This document shows, one piece after another, positions 17,262 through 28,898 of a stretch of 64,000 nt of DNA. Within the stretch, counting starts at the first letter, position 1. Each line of letters begins with the position of its first letter. The translations under genes and the position numbers were made by a program. The stretch spans positions 868,001 to 932,000 of the forward strand of contig NZ_CP060782.1 in the NCBI RefSeq assembly GCF_014489515.1. Direction: 5' to 3'. The notes below the pieces were generated by a model. The model did no database searches, had not been told where the DNA came from, and saw only the letters and a list, made by a program, of their open reading frames with translations. The DNA is from Sphingomonas sediminicola. GTDB lineage: Bacteria; Pseudomonadota; Alphaproteobacteria; Sphingomonadales; Sphingomonadaceae.

Positions 17262-19882
17262 TTGTGGGGAGCAGAGAACTTGGTCGATACTATCGCGGGC
17301 AATGCGTCGACGACCGCAACCATTTCGGTTGGCGGGTCAGTCACCAGCACGATTGACACGATCGGGGATCACGATTGGTTCCGGATAACCCTAACGGCAG
17401 GCCAAGCAATCACCGTTTCGCTGAACGGAGTGACGTTGAGCGATCCATACCTTCGAATTCTGGATGCTGGTGGGAATGTCGTCTTCAAAAACGATGATTT
17501 CGGGGGTCTCAACTCGCAGATAAGCTTTCAGGCGACGCAATCGGGGACTTACTACATAGATGCCGCTGCGTGGGCGGATCCGCAAAATCCAAATGCCAGT
17601 TATCCGGGCGTTACCGGCGACTATCAGCTGAACGTCACCGCTTGGACCCAACCTCCCGTTTGGACCAATGATCAGATCGCCCAGCAGTTGGTTTCAGGTT
17701 ATTGGGGCGACGGCATGCATCGCTTCGTCCTAGACCAAACTAGGACGATTACAGTCAACATCAGTGGAATCTCAGACCTGAACGGTCAGAATCTCGCTCT
17801 GACAGCTCTTCAGCAATGGAGCAGCATCACTGGCATCAATTTCGTCCAGACTTCCGGTGCAGCGCAAATCACTTTCACCGATAATGATCCGGCAGGGGCG
17901 CATTCACCGATTCCAACTACTCGGGCGCAGACATATCGGACTCGCACGTCAATATCGATGCTGGTTGGCTGTCGACGTACGGCTCAAGCGTGGGGGGCTA
18001 CGCATATCAGGCCTATCTTCACGAAATCGGGCACGCACTCGGTCTTGGGCACGCCGGGAACTATAATACGACTGCAAATTATCCGTACGACGCGCTTTAC
18101 CAGAACGACGCCTGGTCGACGTCGGTCATGTCGTACTTCAGCCAGACCGAGAACACCTACTTCGCGGGTCAAGGCTTCGACAGCGCGTACCTGGTTACGC
18201 CGATGGTAGCCGACATACTGGCTATGCAGCAGATGTACGGGTTGTCGACGACCACCCGAAATGGGGACACGACCTACGGCTTCAACTCAAATGCGGGCAA
18301 TCCGTATAACGCTGCGGTTCTCTTCAATGTCGCCTACACCATCTTCGATACTGGCGGCACGGATACGATGGATTTCTCTGGGTACGACGTCGCCCAGGTA
18401 CTCAATCTGAATGCCGAATCATTTTCGAGCGTCGGTACTCTCGATGGAAATGTCAGCATCGCCCGAGGGACGACCATCGAGAATGCGATCGGTGGCGGAG
18501 GCAATGACAGCATCATCGGCAATAGCGTCGCAAATGTACTGACTGGCGGCGATGGCAGCGATACGATCACCGGCGGCGCCGGCAACGACACCTTCCGGGA
18601 TTTAAAGAGCGGCCTTAACGGCGATACGATCACGGACTTCGGGGTTGGTGATAAGATCGTGTTCACCGATGCGGTTCTGAACGGGTTCACTTTCAACCTC
18701 TCCGGCAACACGCTTACCTACTCGGGCGGCTCGCTGACGCTGTCCGCGCCGGTCAGCGGAACGATAGTTGCCAGCGCTGCACAGGGGGGTGGGGTTCAAT
18801 TGGCCATCCAAGTGACGCCATTCAGCGCCGAGAATTTGGTACTGACCGCGTTTGGTTACAGTGCAGGCGGCTGGACTTCGGACGATCGCTATCCGCGCGA
18901 GATGGCCGATGTGAATGGTGACGGCCGCGCGGATATCGTCGGATTTGGCAACGACGGGGTCTTTGTCGCGCTCGCTAACAACAGCGGCTCATTCCTGCCG
19001 TCGCAAGTCGCTTCACTTAACTTCGGTTTCAACCCGGGTGCGGGAGGCTGGACTTCGGACAATACCTATCCGCGCGAGTTGGCCGATGTGAACGGCGATA
19101 ATCGCGCCGACATCGTCGCTTTCGGTGAGGGTGGCACCTATGTCGCGCTGGGGCAGGCTAATGGTACGTTTGGGGCGACCTTCGTCGCAACGGGCCAGTT
19201 CGGACATTCGGTCGGAGCCGGGGGATGGGCTTCGGACGATCGGTACCATCGCGAATTGGCTGACGTGAACGGAGACAATCGGGACGATATCGTCGGATTT
19301 GGCAATGACGGCGTCTACGTTGCTTTGGCCAATTCCAACGGGACGTTCGGCGCTGCCCAGGTCGCTTCGGTAAACTTTGGTTACAACGTGGGTGCCGGAG
19401 GCTGGACCTCGGACAACATTTATCCACGTACGCTTGCCGACGTGAACGGCGATGGTCGAGCGGACGTCGTCGCGTTCGGTGAGGGAGGCACGTATGTTGC
19501 GTTGGGGCAGACAAACGGCACTTTCGGAGCGGCCTTCGTCGCGACTGGCGAATTTGGTCGGTCGGCGCCGGCTGGCGGCTGGACTTCGAACGAGGTCTAT
19601 TATCGCGAACTTGCGGACGTAAACGGTGACGGCCGTGCCGACATTGTCGGCTTTGGCCAGAGCGCGGTCTATGTCGCTCTCGGCCAGCAGAACGGCACCT
19701 TCGCTGCTTCCCAGGTCGTTTCGGGGAACTTCGGGGCCGGTCCCGAGGCCGGAGGATGGGGAAGCCAAGACACCTTCCCGCGGCACCTCGCCGACGTCAA
19801 CAACGACGGCTTCGTTGATATCGTCGGATTCGGGGCAAGTGGCGTTTATGTCGCGTTATCAAACTCGGACTACTGGCTCTAA
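17262..19882 (+). CDS. M10 (serralysin-like) metalloprotease with PPC-like, RTX and six VCBS repeats (frameshift)
   Basis: Secreted zinc protease of about 873 residues after repair. Order: a pre-peptidase C-terminal-like domain (residues ~5-125, GDHDWFRITLTAGQ); the M10 catalytic domain with HEIGHALGLGH (first His codon at 18020) and a Met-turn SVMSYF; an RTX block (GGGGNDSIIGN, GGAGNDTF); then six VCBS/FG-GAP repeats (core LADVNGDGRADIV). RTX repeats bind calcium and usually mark type I secretion; there is no N-terminal signal peptide. One G is missing in the GGGG run at 17895-17898; restoring it gives GAFTDSNYSGAD before the zinc site. The TTG at 17262 is a weak start; a GTG at 17227 joined by one more G at 17266-17269 would give MSPNNRTNPVGACGG, which is speculative. 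Confidence 0.88.
18866..19882 (+). repeat. Six tandem 177-bp repeats encoding VCBS/FG-GAP modules
   Basis: The GGWTSD-type motif recurs at about 18866, 19043, 19220, 19397, 19574 and 19751, each exactly 177 bases (59 codons) apart. Units 1 and 3 share FGNDGV..VALAN, and units 2 and 4 share FGEGGTYVALGQ, so an ancestral two-unit block of 354 bp seems to have been duplicated. Unit 5 is intermediate and unit 6 is the truncated C-terminal cap (ends SNSDYWL). Confidence 0.85.
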
Positions 19883-20012
19883 GACTTTGCTGAAGGGCGG
19901 GCTGCTTTTCGAGGCTCGGCTTTCACAGTGCCTTCAAACCTTCTTTGGAGTGGTGGGCGTCCGCTTCACACCACAAGCAACGCAAAGACTTAGTGAGGAA
20001 ATCTGTTAAACG

Positions 20013-21149
20013 ATGCCCCATTCTTGCTGGATGTAACGCGGCTTGTTTGGCGCCGATGGGTCGGCCGGCACCCACGGGTGTCGACCGGGTTTGCCTAGCC
20101 TATCTCGAACACTTTGGGACCCAGGCCCAAGCCGTGGTTCAGCACAAATACTATCGCGGCATCCTTGACGTCGATGCGTCCAAAGCTCTGTTTTCCTTAC
20201 TTTCCGAAGGGTCCGATAACTTTCGAGGCCGGCTTGCTTTGGGAGCTATTCGTCGTGGGATGTCAACGGCTTGCGGGGCGCGGCGGCGGCCCTATCTGAA
20301 CATAGGGCATACAGGCCTCAACGACCCAGGCTTTCGGCGTTGGGTCGTCAGTTCCGATGTCAGGCCGATCTACTTCGTTCACGATCTGATACCGATTACG
20401 CATCCGGAATACTGCCGCGCCGGAGAGGCTCGACGCCATGCATTGCGGATGCAAACCGTCCTGGAAACTGGCGAAGGCATTATTGCGAACAGCCAGGCGA
20501 CGCTCGATGAATTGTCCATCTTCGCCCGGCGGGAGAACCTGCCCAATCGACCGGAGATTGCCGCTTGGCTTGGGTCGACGAAACTACCGTGTAGCGAACC
20601 TAAGCTCTCCGCACGCCCCACGTTCGTCATGCTCGGGACGATCGAGGCTCGGAAGAATCATTTGCTACTGTTGCAGGTTTGGACGCGCTTGGCGCGGCAA
20701 ATGGGGTCCGATTCACCTCGGTTGCTGGTGATCGGGCAGAGGGGCTGGGAAAGCGAGCAGGCAATTGATCTCCTCGAACGCGGCGCGTTCGGTGACTCTT
20801 TAGTCGAGATTGCCGGTTGCGGAGATGCGGAACTCGCAAGCCATCTTGCTTCGGCTCGCGCGTTGCTATTCCCAAGCCTGGCGGAGGGGTTCGGAATGCC
20901 GCTGATCGAGGCGCTTTCGGCAGGGGTGCCGGTAATCGCGAGCGATCTGGCCGTCTTCCGAGAAATTGGCCAGGGTATTCCCGAATTTGTCCATCCGCTG
21001 GATGGCCCAGCTTGGGAGCGTGCAATTCTATCTTATTCTGAGAAGACGAGCGTAGCCCGCCGCACTCAATTGGAGCGGCTGAGTAAATTCAAACCCCGAC
21101 ATGGACGGATCACTTCGCGAAGGTCGAATCCTGGTTGGCAGGGCTCTGA
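20013..21149 (+). CDS. Family 4 glycosyltransferase (three probable single-base deletions)
   Basis: The conserved core is in one frame: GVDRVCLAYLEHF, IYFVHDLIPITHPEYC, FVMLGTIEARKNHLLLLQVW, LLVIGQRGWESEQ and the GT4 donor motif LAEGFGMPLIEALSAGVPV. Both ends lie in other frames. Upstream, one C restored at 20016-20019 and one at 20071-20073 give an ATG at 20013 and MPPFLLDVTRLVWRRWVGR, a start typical of this group. Downstream, one C restored at 21094-21097 gives KPPTWTDHFAKVESWLAGL and a stop at 21149. Repaired length is about 379 residues. It is convergent with KpsS and overlaps its 3' end by 40 bases. The related group member is at 40190-41452. Confidence 0.82.
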
Positions 21150-22447
21150 AAAGGGGATCTCCCGCAAAGCTTTTCGATCATGCTTTGAACAAGCGTCTTC
21201 ACCGCGGACTCGCTAGCCAATCCTCCGCGGACCAAGCAGCGATCCACGATCACTCGACGGAACGCGCCGTACAGACCGGGGCACGGCGGCTCTGGGTCAT
21301 CCCAGAAATCGTCAAGATGCCCATCGAATGTCAGGCCCGGGACATTGTAGACTGCATCGCCTAACGTGCAGACTGGCGTCCCTGCTGCCAACGCCAGCGT
21401 CGCCGAGGTACTGTTTACGCAAACCATGCCTTCAGCACCTGCGGCAAGATTGTCGAGGTCGCCGCCGTCAATGTAATAGACGCGGTCAGCGATCCCAAGT
21501 CCGTGCGCTCTCTTCTGAACAAAACGACTCCAGTTAAAGAACGACGAGTCGAGCGGATGCGCCTTAATGACCAGCCTTGCTTCGGATGGGGCGTGCGCAG
21601 CGAAGCTTTCCAATACGTAGGCGGCCGCCGCCGGCATGTCCGGAAAGGGAGAATGATTCCGAATCTGATAATCGCCGGAGAGCTGAAGTGGCAGAAGGAA
21701 GAACGAATGGCCATTTAGCCGATCCAGGGTCATGTCCGTCGTATTCCTGCGGCGCTTGGACCTCAGATATTTCCAACCCCATCCAACAGCCTCAAGCAGC
21801 GGAGATTCGGGCCGATGAGTGCGATGGAATGGATAGGCAATCCTTCCCAAATGAACGGCGACATAGTGTCGGGCAGAATCGCGTACCCGACGACGAAAAC
21901 TCGATGTCACCGGCGGCAGGAAAGGCTCTGGAGGAAGTAACTGGGCTTGTTCGAAAAACCAATCCTTGTCTCGGCGGAGCCGCGAATATCCGTTCACGCC
22001 TTCAAGTTCGAGAGTCATCCAGTGTGGACGCAGATAGCCTTCTTCGAGCACGTGGGTTCGAATGCCTCTAAGCGCCGCAATCCGCCGCGCGGATACGTGA
22101 TATGGGCGGCAATCGCCGAAGAGGAGGACATCAGTAATCTGGTGCTTACGAAGGAAGTTGTCGAAAAAGACGGGCCAGTCGCGGAAACGACCGCGAAAAT
22201 TGGTTGCCGCTTCGGGCCAGTCGACGCTGTCACCCGCGCAGATGTTGATCCGCTCAACGAAGATTCCTTTGCCGCGCATGGATTGAGCGAGTTGATGAAA
22301 GAGCGGACCTGGCGGACCTTGGAGAAATACAAACGCGCGGTGATCGATTAGCCGAGATGCAGGGCGCGGGCGGACACGTTCCGACTTCCGCTGCTCAACG
22401 ATGGCATCACTGGCCGGGCCGTGGAAGTCGATCAGCGGCTTGTTCAT
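21110..22447 (-). CDS. kpsS: Capsule biosynthesis/export protein KpsS-like (beta-Kdo transferase)
   Basis: A 445-residue member of the Capsule_synth family (PF05159). Characteristic features are HRAFVFLQGPPGPLFHQLA near residue 37, INICAGDSVDWP, LLFGDCRPYHVSA, HVLEEGYLRPHWMTLE (KpsS signature), LVIKAHPLDSSFFNWSRF, and the closing VCVNSTSATLALAAGTPV / YNVPGLTFDG. KpsS adds the first Kdo to lyso-phosphatidylglycerol in group 2 capsules and KpsC extends the linker (established for E. coli and Neisseria). Its start overlaps the KpsC stop by four bases (ATGA), the usual kpsC-kpsS arrangement. It is the distal gene of the long minus-strand capsule locus. Confidence 0.9.
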   Translation of the reverse strand: MNKPLIDFHGPASDAIVEQRKSERVRPRPASRLIDHRAFVFLQGPPGPLFHQLAQSMRGKGIFVERINICAGDSVDWPEAATNFRGRFRDWPVFFDNFLRKHQITDVLLFGDCRPYHVSARRIAALRGIRTHVLEEGYLRPHWMTLELEGVNGYSRLRRDKDWFFEQAQLLPPEPFLPPVTSSFRRRVRDSARHYVAVHLGRIAYPFHRTHRPESPLLEAVGWGWKYLRSKRRRNTTDMTLDRLNGHSFFLLPLQLSGDYQIRNHSPFPDMPAAAAYVLESFAAHAPSEARLVIKAHPLDSSFFNWSRFVQKRAHGLGIADRVYYIDGGDLDNLAAGAEGMVCVNSTSATLALAAGTPVCTLGDAVYNVPGLTFDGHLDDFWDDPEPPCPGLYGAFRRVIVDRCLVRGGLASESAVKTLVQSMIEKLCGRSPFQSPANQDSTFAK

Positions 22448-24189
22448 CGCACCAGTTCCCGAAAACGGCGCATGACCTTGCCTTGGATACGACGCATCGA
22501 AACTACTAGGCTATCCTGCGCGGCTGAGCCATCGACGAGGCGGCGAACCACGGTTTCTGCCGGGCAAGGAAGACCCGTTACCGGATCAAGATAGCGCGGA
22601 TACAAAAGAAGCACTGCGGCAACGAGTTCGTCGAGCGACAGTTCGGTGCTGCGGCGAGCGGGAACGGGGCCAAGGTCAGTTGTGAGGCCCCAACCCGCGT
22701 AAAACGGCACTCCGTATGTAGTGACCAGTTTCTCGCGCATCAAAGCCTCGAACCCGGCGAGCGAGGTGTTGACGTGAACCTCGTCACACATCTGGATAAG
22801 CGGTACGATCGGTTGATCGATCACTACTTCGTCCGCGAATTGCAGAACCATTCGTTCCGGAATGGAGCCATTTCGGTGACCGGCGATGACGTCGGGATGA
22901 GGCTTGTAGATGATGAAAGCATCGGGAGCATGCTTTCGAACCCGAACAAGCAAGTCGATATTCGAATTCAGTCCACAGCCGCCTAGCAAAACGGATCGAT
23001 CGTCTTCGACTTGCCCCGGGACCAGAATATGGCGGCGGGCTCGAGCGGGGCGGTCCAGCGGAAGTCCGCCGGCCTCGTACTTGCCGAGACCTGCGTTGAC
23101 GATAACCTCTCGAAGGGATCGAGCACGTCCGAGCAGCTCCTCGCTGAAGACGCCAAACTGCAGTAAGTTTTCGAGTTCACTCGGCTTTGAAGGGTCGAAG
23201 TGAGGTCCGAGGCGATCTACCGTGATCGACAGTGGCGGGACGCAATCGGCACCAAGACCTTTCGACCGTAGAAAGCCATCCTCGACCTCTATCAATGGTG
23301 TCTTGGAGTGCTCCAGCGCCGCGGCGCTTTCGTTGGGCACCTTGGAGCGCCAGATCGCAACTGGTTGCCCATTGGGGCCATCCTTGGGTTCGTCAAATCT
23401 TACGGGGCCGGAGCCACTCCAAAGAAGTGGAGCGACGTTCTCCCGCTTCCAAAACGCAAAGCCGAGGGCACAAGATATAGGCCTGTTTGAGTCAATCAAA
23501 TTGCGCCAAAAGCTGCAAAGCTCGATCGCGTCTTCGATGCCAAGGTCCGTGCCCGTGAATGGATCGGTGAAGATCGTGTTCCGGAGCGCCAGTTGCAGCC
23601 TGGAAGCCGCATCCCGCCCTCCAGTTCGAAGTCACGCGATTTGCCCCGGACGTAGGTAGGCACCCCTAAGATCGCTGCGATCGTCAGGATTTCGTTGTCC
23701 TCGTCGTTAGTGAACAAGCCCAGCGCCCCAGAGAGCATGTGCCAGGGATCACAATCGCCCGTTACGGTGAACCCGGTGTGTGGCGTTTTCTGGGTGCTCC
23801 AAAGCACGATAGGTGCATCGCTAAGAACACGTTTCGCAGTAGCGAGCGCGTCTGGCGTTCGTGCCAGCACATAGCTTGCTGAAAGTCGTGGTTGAGCTGC
23901 CCAGTACGTTCCGCCAACCCGCGCTTTACGGATGCGGTCCACGAGCGCTTCAACCCGACCACGTCCCAACTCAACATCCGCTGCCGGACGGGCGAGATTT
24001 GAAGTCATTGCGCCGGGAAAAGGCGGGATGCGCAGCAAGTGCCGGTTCTGGCTCCGCATTCGCCCCCCTCAACCCCGTCTTGAGCGCCGGAAATTTGGTC
24101 AAGCAGGGCTGCCCCGCCCCAGCACGAAGACGCTCACGTCGTAAATTATCGCGCACGCTCAAAGCGATAGCGGTGGCAAACGCAACCAT
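22444..24189 (-). CDS. kpsC: Capsule biosynthesis/export protein KpsC-like (beta-Kdo transferase), frameshifted
   Basis: Second Capsule_synth family protein, read in segments. The C-terminal segment (from about 23600 down) has FAFWKRENVAPLLW, LIEVEDGFLRSKGLGADCVPP, LVRVRKHAPDAFIIYKPHPD, VHVNTSLAGFEALMREK and TYGVPFYAGWGLTTD, diagnostic of KpsC. The N-terminal segment (24059 to about 23600) has LLRIPPFPGA and LFTNDEDNEILTIAAILG, from the first half of the duplicated fold. They join if one base is restored at 23599-23600. The start may be ATG 24189 (MVAFATAIALSV) with one base removed from the run near 24062-24066. The repaired length is about 581 residues, shorter than E. coli KpsC (~675), so the N-terminal module may be reduced. 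Confidence 0.82.
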
Positions 24190-24420
24190 GGTTCCCTCAC
24201 CCGAGCCGCACCACCCCTAAAGCTCAAGTAGGTGCAGTCAAGGCCCTGCCCCGGACCGAGGGCTGACAACGCAAGCTAACAATAGGAATTACCAAAAGTT
24301 AAATGTGCAGATGTGTCCTCGATGCAACAAAATGAACGAAGCCACTAAAGATTTCCTGAACGGGCGGATCAAGGTCCGGAGATTTGCCAGTCTCAGTCAG
24401 ATCGTTCCGTCGTCAGAACG

Positions 24421-25626
24421 TTATCGGGTGACCGACGTGCCCAAGTTCACGATAGTATAGGTCATCGATGAGATGATGTTCACGAACTTCACGAAGTCCG
24501 TGAGAGGTGCATTCGCAGTGTAAAGGACATCCTTGTTCTTGATCGGAAAGTTCTGCGCGACGAGGAAAGTCGCCGGATTCGTCATATCTACCCGATAGAT
24601 CACTGGTACTCGACCATCAGGGTCGTTCTGGCTCCGGCCAACAGCGAAGGATCAAGAGCTCGCGGATCTTCAAATCGGAAGACAAATACACCTTTTACAT
24701 CGGCACGATTGTCTTGCAGGCCGCCAACGCGGCCGAGGGCCTGAGAGAGGCTTACTTCAGTGGCTTCGAGCGGAACTTCTGCATTGCTTCCAGTCGCACC
24801 GAGGGCGGTGAACGTATAAGGTTGGTAGAAGACGGTTACGACATCGCCCGGCTCGAGAATGACGTTCTGTCGTGAGTCGCTCACGACTGTTCGGAGGGGC
24901 AGTGCGAGGGTTCGATCGCCCCGCGTGACCTGGACTACACTCTTTGCGATGGGCTGGGTCGAGCCGCCGGCTGTCGCAAGGACGTCAAGCAGGCGTTCGC
25001 CCTTTGCCGATAACGGAACGCGCCCGCTTTGCGCTACTTCTCCAAGTACCGTCACCGTTGAAGTGGCGTTTGTGACTCGGCGGACGACCACCTGGGGGTC
25101 ATGAGCCTTGCCGCGGAGCCGAGCTCTGATATCGCGCTCGATCTCTTGCGGGGTCCGTCCAGTGGCCTGAACCGATCCGGCGAAGGGAACGGTAAGCCGG
25201 CCGTTCTGATCAATCATTTGCTGCGGAAGCTGAAGGCCGCTCGATACGGTGGTTGGCCGAACGGCGTCGTTGGTGGACAGTTGAGTGCTCTGGAGCGTGC
25301 CGAGGAAAAGCACGGCTGGGGCGCTTCGATGATGGAAATATCCACCACGTCGCCCGGCCCAATCACCGTCGGTTCGGCAACGCCTTCGCCGAGCGCTTGA
25401 GAGAAGAGGGGGTCTGGTTTGCATTCAAAACTTGACGCGCGACGGTATCGTTCACGTCGACGATCTTGATGCCCGCGGACTCGATCGTCTGCTCGCCAGC
25501 CTTCATGATCTGGTTTCTGGACGGCCCGGAGGCACCAACGGAGGCGCAGGCCGTCAGCGAGACTCCCGCCATCAGAATCGATGCTCTTCGAAAGTTGCGA
25601 ATCGAGAAATTCAAGGACGCTCTCAT
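24421..25626 (-). CDS. Polysaccharide export outer-membrane lipoprotein Wza/KpsD-like (three single-base deletions)
   Basis: OMA-family exporter forming the outer-membrane channel for the capsule. ATG 25626 starts a lipoprotein signal with lipobox LTAC (ILMAGVSLTACASVG). Then come the Poly_export motif VIGPGDVVDISIIEAP, LTVPFAGSVQATGRTPQEIE, DPQVVVRRV, SLBB-type segments (VTVLGEVAQSGRVPLSAKGE; LEPGDVVTVFYQPYTFTALG) and the end VIYRVDMTNPATFLVAQNFP. Segments lie in different frames. One base restored at each of 25408-25412, 25318-25321 and 24605-24606 gives an uninterrupted protein of about 402 residues. It lies between KpsC and a GT4, as expected for a group 2-like locus. Confidence 0.86.
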
Positions 25627-25630
25627 GAGT

Positions 25631-26757
25631 TCACCTGTCGGCCAATTTACCCATAACTTGTTGATAAACGCCGACAGTTTCATCGACACATCGCTCCCAT
25701 GTGTAATCCTTCACAACCTGAATGCCAGCTGAAATCGCTCGCTGTCTCCAAGGCTCATCCTCCAGCGCCCGAGCAATATCGTCTGCAAATGCGTCTATAT
25801 CGTCGGGCTGGCAAAGCATTGCTGCGCCCTTCGTCACTTCTTCCAGGCACGAGGATGAAGCAACCATCGTTGGAACGCCACTAGCCATGGCTTCAAGCGG
25901 CGGCAAACCGAAGCCCTCGTAAATGGATGGAAAGACGAACAGCGTCGAACCTGAATATAGTGCGGGAAGATCTTCGTCCGGGACGAAGCCAAGCGGAATT
26001 ACCCATCCTTCCCGCGTTCCCTCCCGGATTTCATCATGAAGAGTCTCATTCTTCCAGCCACTTGCGCCTGCGATTGCCAGGGGATCCGATCGCGCACGGG
26101 ACGAGGCAGAAGTCGCCATGCGCGGAGGAGGCTTGCAATCCGCTTGCGAGGCTCGAAGCTGGAAAGAGTGAGGCCATAACCACCCGCCGGAAGACCGTGG
26201 CGCGCGAGGACCGCCTGCCGAACTTCCGCAGGCACGAGTCGAAAGTTGCTCGAAACCCCGAGCGGTATTGCGGTTACATGGTCGGGTGAAAATCCAGTAA
26301 AGTCGATGACCTCCCGGCGAATGGTTTCACAATCCGTGATAAGATGACTTGCCCTGTCGATGCTTGCGCGGAGGCCGCGTTCGAAAGCGGAAACTCGTTC
26401 GGTTGGATGAAGCTCGGGGAACCTGAAGACGGACAGGTCGTGGACCGTAACGACCCCCTGCTCCGCCCAATCCGGCAGGAAATAGTTAGGGCCGTGAAAC
26501 AGGTTGATACGGTGTCTGGCTAAGGCTCGCGAGACCTGGCTGACGAGGCGATGACCCCGTCTGCGCCGTAGCTCCATACGCGTTAGCGTCTCGACATCGC
26601 TGAGGGTTTCGAGACCACGAAAAAGTGTCAAAGACCTGATCGAGCTGTGCCGCGGGAGCCGCCGCGCGAGCTCAAGCGAATATCGTCCGATGCCGGTAAG
26701 TTCAGGCTCAACGGCTTCGACTGAAAGACCTAATCGAATGGACAGGCTAGGCCTCAA
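25631..26757 (-). CDS. Family 4 glycosyltransferase (one frameshift)
   Basis: GT-B enzyme of about 375 residues after one C is restored in the run at 26080-26083 (GGGG on the plus strand), converting RDRIPWQSQ to DRIPLAIAGASGWKNE. The N-terminal part has EPELTGIGRYSLELARRLP, FHGPNYFLPDW and VTVHDLSVFRFPELH. The C-terminal part has TLSSFEPRKRIASLL, LGFVPDEDLPALYSG and the donor motif YEGFGLPPLEAMASGVP. The TTG at 26757 overlaps the end of the reductase gene upstream by 11 bases. Such enzymes often transfer from GDP-mannose-type donors, which fits the adjacent rmd and gmd, but donor specificity is inference. Confidence 0.86.
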
Positions 26758-27646
26758 TCATCCACTTCAGCGTGGTTTCCAGTTGCGGCATTTCCAGATC
26801 GCCAATCGCCGCGACAAGCCGTTCGTTGTCTCCATAAAGGGTTTTAACCTCGTTGCCGCGAACCAGCGCGGGATCTGTCTCAATTTGTAGAGAATGGCCT
26901 GAGAGACGTTGCGCGAGCTCGATAACCTCGTTCAGCGTGCGCCCCTTGCCCGAGCAAACGTTGTATGTCTGGCCGATTGCTGCAGGGAGAGCGAGAAGAC
27001 GCAGATAGCAATCCACCACGCCCCGGACATCCGAAAAGTCTCGCTCAACGTCCAAATTCCCGAGTTGGATCGTGGCTTCTCGGCGGCGGACATGATCAAT
27101 GATTTTTGGGATTACGAAATCAGTCGATTGACCGACCCCAGTGTAATTGAACGGTCGCGTCACGATAATCGGCAGGCGGTCCATGAAAAGCTGAGCAACA
27201 TATTCCATCGCCAGCTTGCTGATGCCATAGTCGTTCACTGGCTGCGGCGGAGTGTCCTCGCGCAATATGCCTTGTCGCTGATTGCCATAAACGTTCGCAC
27301 TGCTGGCTAAGAGGACTGCGCCAGGCTGCACCTTTGCGTCGGTGAGGGCCTGGAGAAGATTGCGGCTACCAACCAGATTGGAATCGTAGATATCGCGGAT
27401 GTTCGAGTGGGCGACGAACGAGATCCCGGCCAAATGAATGACCGTGTCAGGTTGCACCCGTTCCACAAGTCTAGTGAGCGTATGCAAGTCGGTCAGATCA
27501 ACATCATGCAAATGCAGATTATCGGGAGACGGCCCAGCCACGCCGGGCCGGGCCGTACCATGAACCTCTACTCGCCGCTCGACCAGGCGAGGCACAAGGT
27601 AGCGCGCCGTGAAGCCATGGGCGCCAGTAACGAGCACGCGTTTCAT
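26747..27646 (-). CDS. rmd: GDP-4-dehydro-6-deoxy-D-mannose reductase (Rmd-like SDR)
   Basis: A 299-residue extended short-chain dehydrogenase. Motifs: MKRVLVTGAHGFTARYLVP (G-x-x-G-x-x NADPH site), VIHLAGISFVAHSN, the active-site SSANVYG and YGISK (Tyr-x-x-x-Lys), and RPFNYTGVGQSTDFVIPKI, which is typical of Rmd and close relatives. Rmd reduces GDP-4-keto-6-deoxy-D-mannose, the Gmd product, to GDP-D-rhamnose. It lies 51 bases downstream of gmd on the same strand, the classic pair. A related reductase with another stereochemistry (for example towards 6-deoxytalose) cannot be excluded. Confidence 0.85.
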   Translation of the reverse strand: MKRVLVTGAHGFTARYLVPRLVERRVEVHGTARPGVAGPSPDNLHLHDVDLTDLHTLTRLVERVQPDTVIHLAGISFVAHSNIRDIYDSNLVGSRNLLQALTDAKVQPGAVLLASSANVYGNQRQGILREDTPPQPVNDYGISKLAMEYVAQLFMDRLPIIVTRPFNYTGVGQSTDFVIPKIIDHVRRREATIQLGNLDVERDFSDVRGVVDCYLRLLALPAAIGQTYNVCSGKGRTLNEVIELAQRLSGHSLQIETDPALVRGNEVKTLYGDNERLVAAIGDLEMPQLETTLKWMIEA

Positions 27647-27697
27647 CTGCGCTCTATGCTAGCGGGGCGATCAGGAATTCAACCGGCACGCGGACAA

Positions 27698-28747
<1,050 letters not shown>

Positions 28748-28898
28748 TTACTCAAAGATAAATGATAAATGAATGTGGATAAATACGCAGGCAGGAGCCA
28801 GCGACTTACATTCAATTTGAATTGAAGTAGGATTCATTCATCCTGCCGCGCGGCGATAGCAGATCGTCCCGGAACGTCAAAGCACTTCGTCCCCAACT

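Noticed and set aside
19013-19786. 257-residue open frame antisense to the VCBS repeats
   Set aside because: It mirrors the repeat periodicity of the sense protein and has no motif; the sense frame carries the protease repeats.
18866-19882. Regular repeats considered as a CRISPR-like array
   Set aside because: The period is 177 bp, fully coding, with conserved VCBS motifs; not repeat-spacer structure.
17262-19882. Protease considered as a true pseudogene
   Set aside because: Both halves are well conserved, the zinc site and Met-turn are intact, and one base in a G run repairs the frame as in many other genes here.
24311-24460. Possible 49-residue small protein with a CPRC motif
   Set aside because: It overlaps the end of the Wza-like gene on the opposite strand, has no clear ribosome site and only two cysteines; likely chance.
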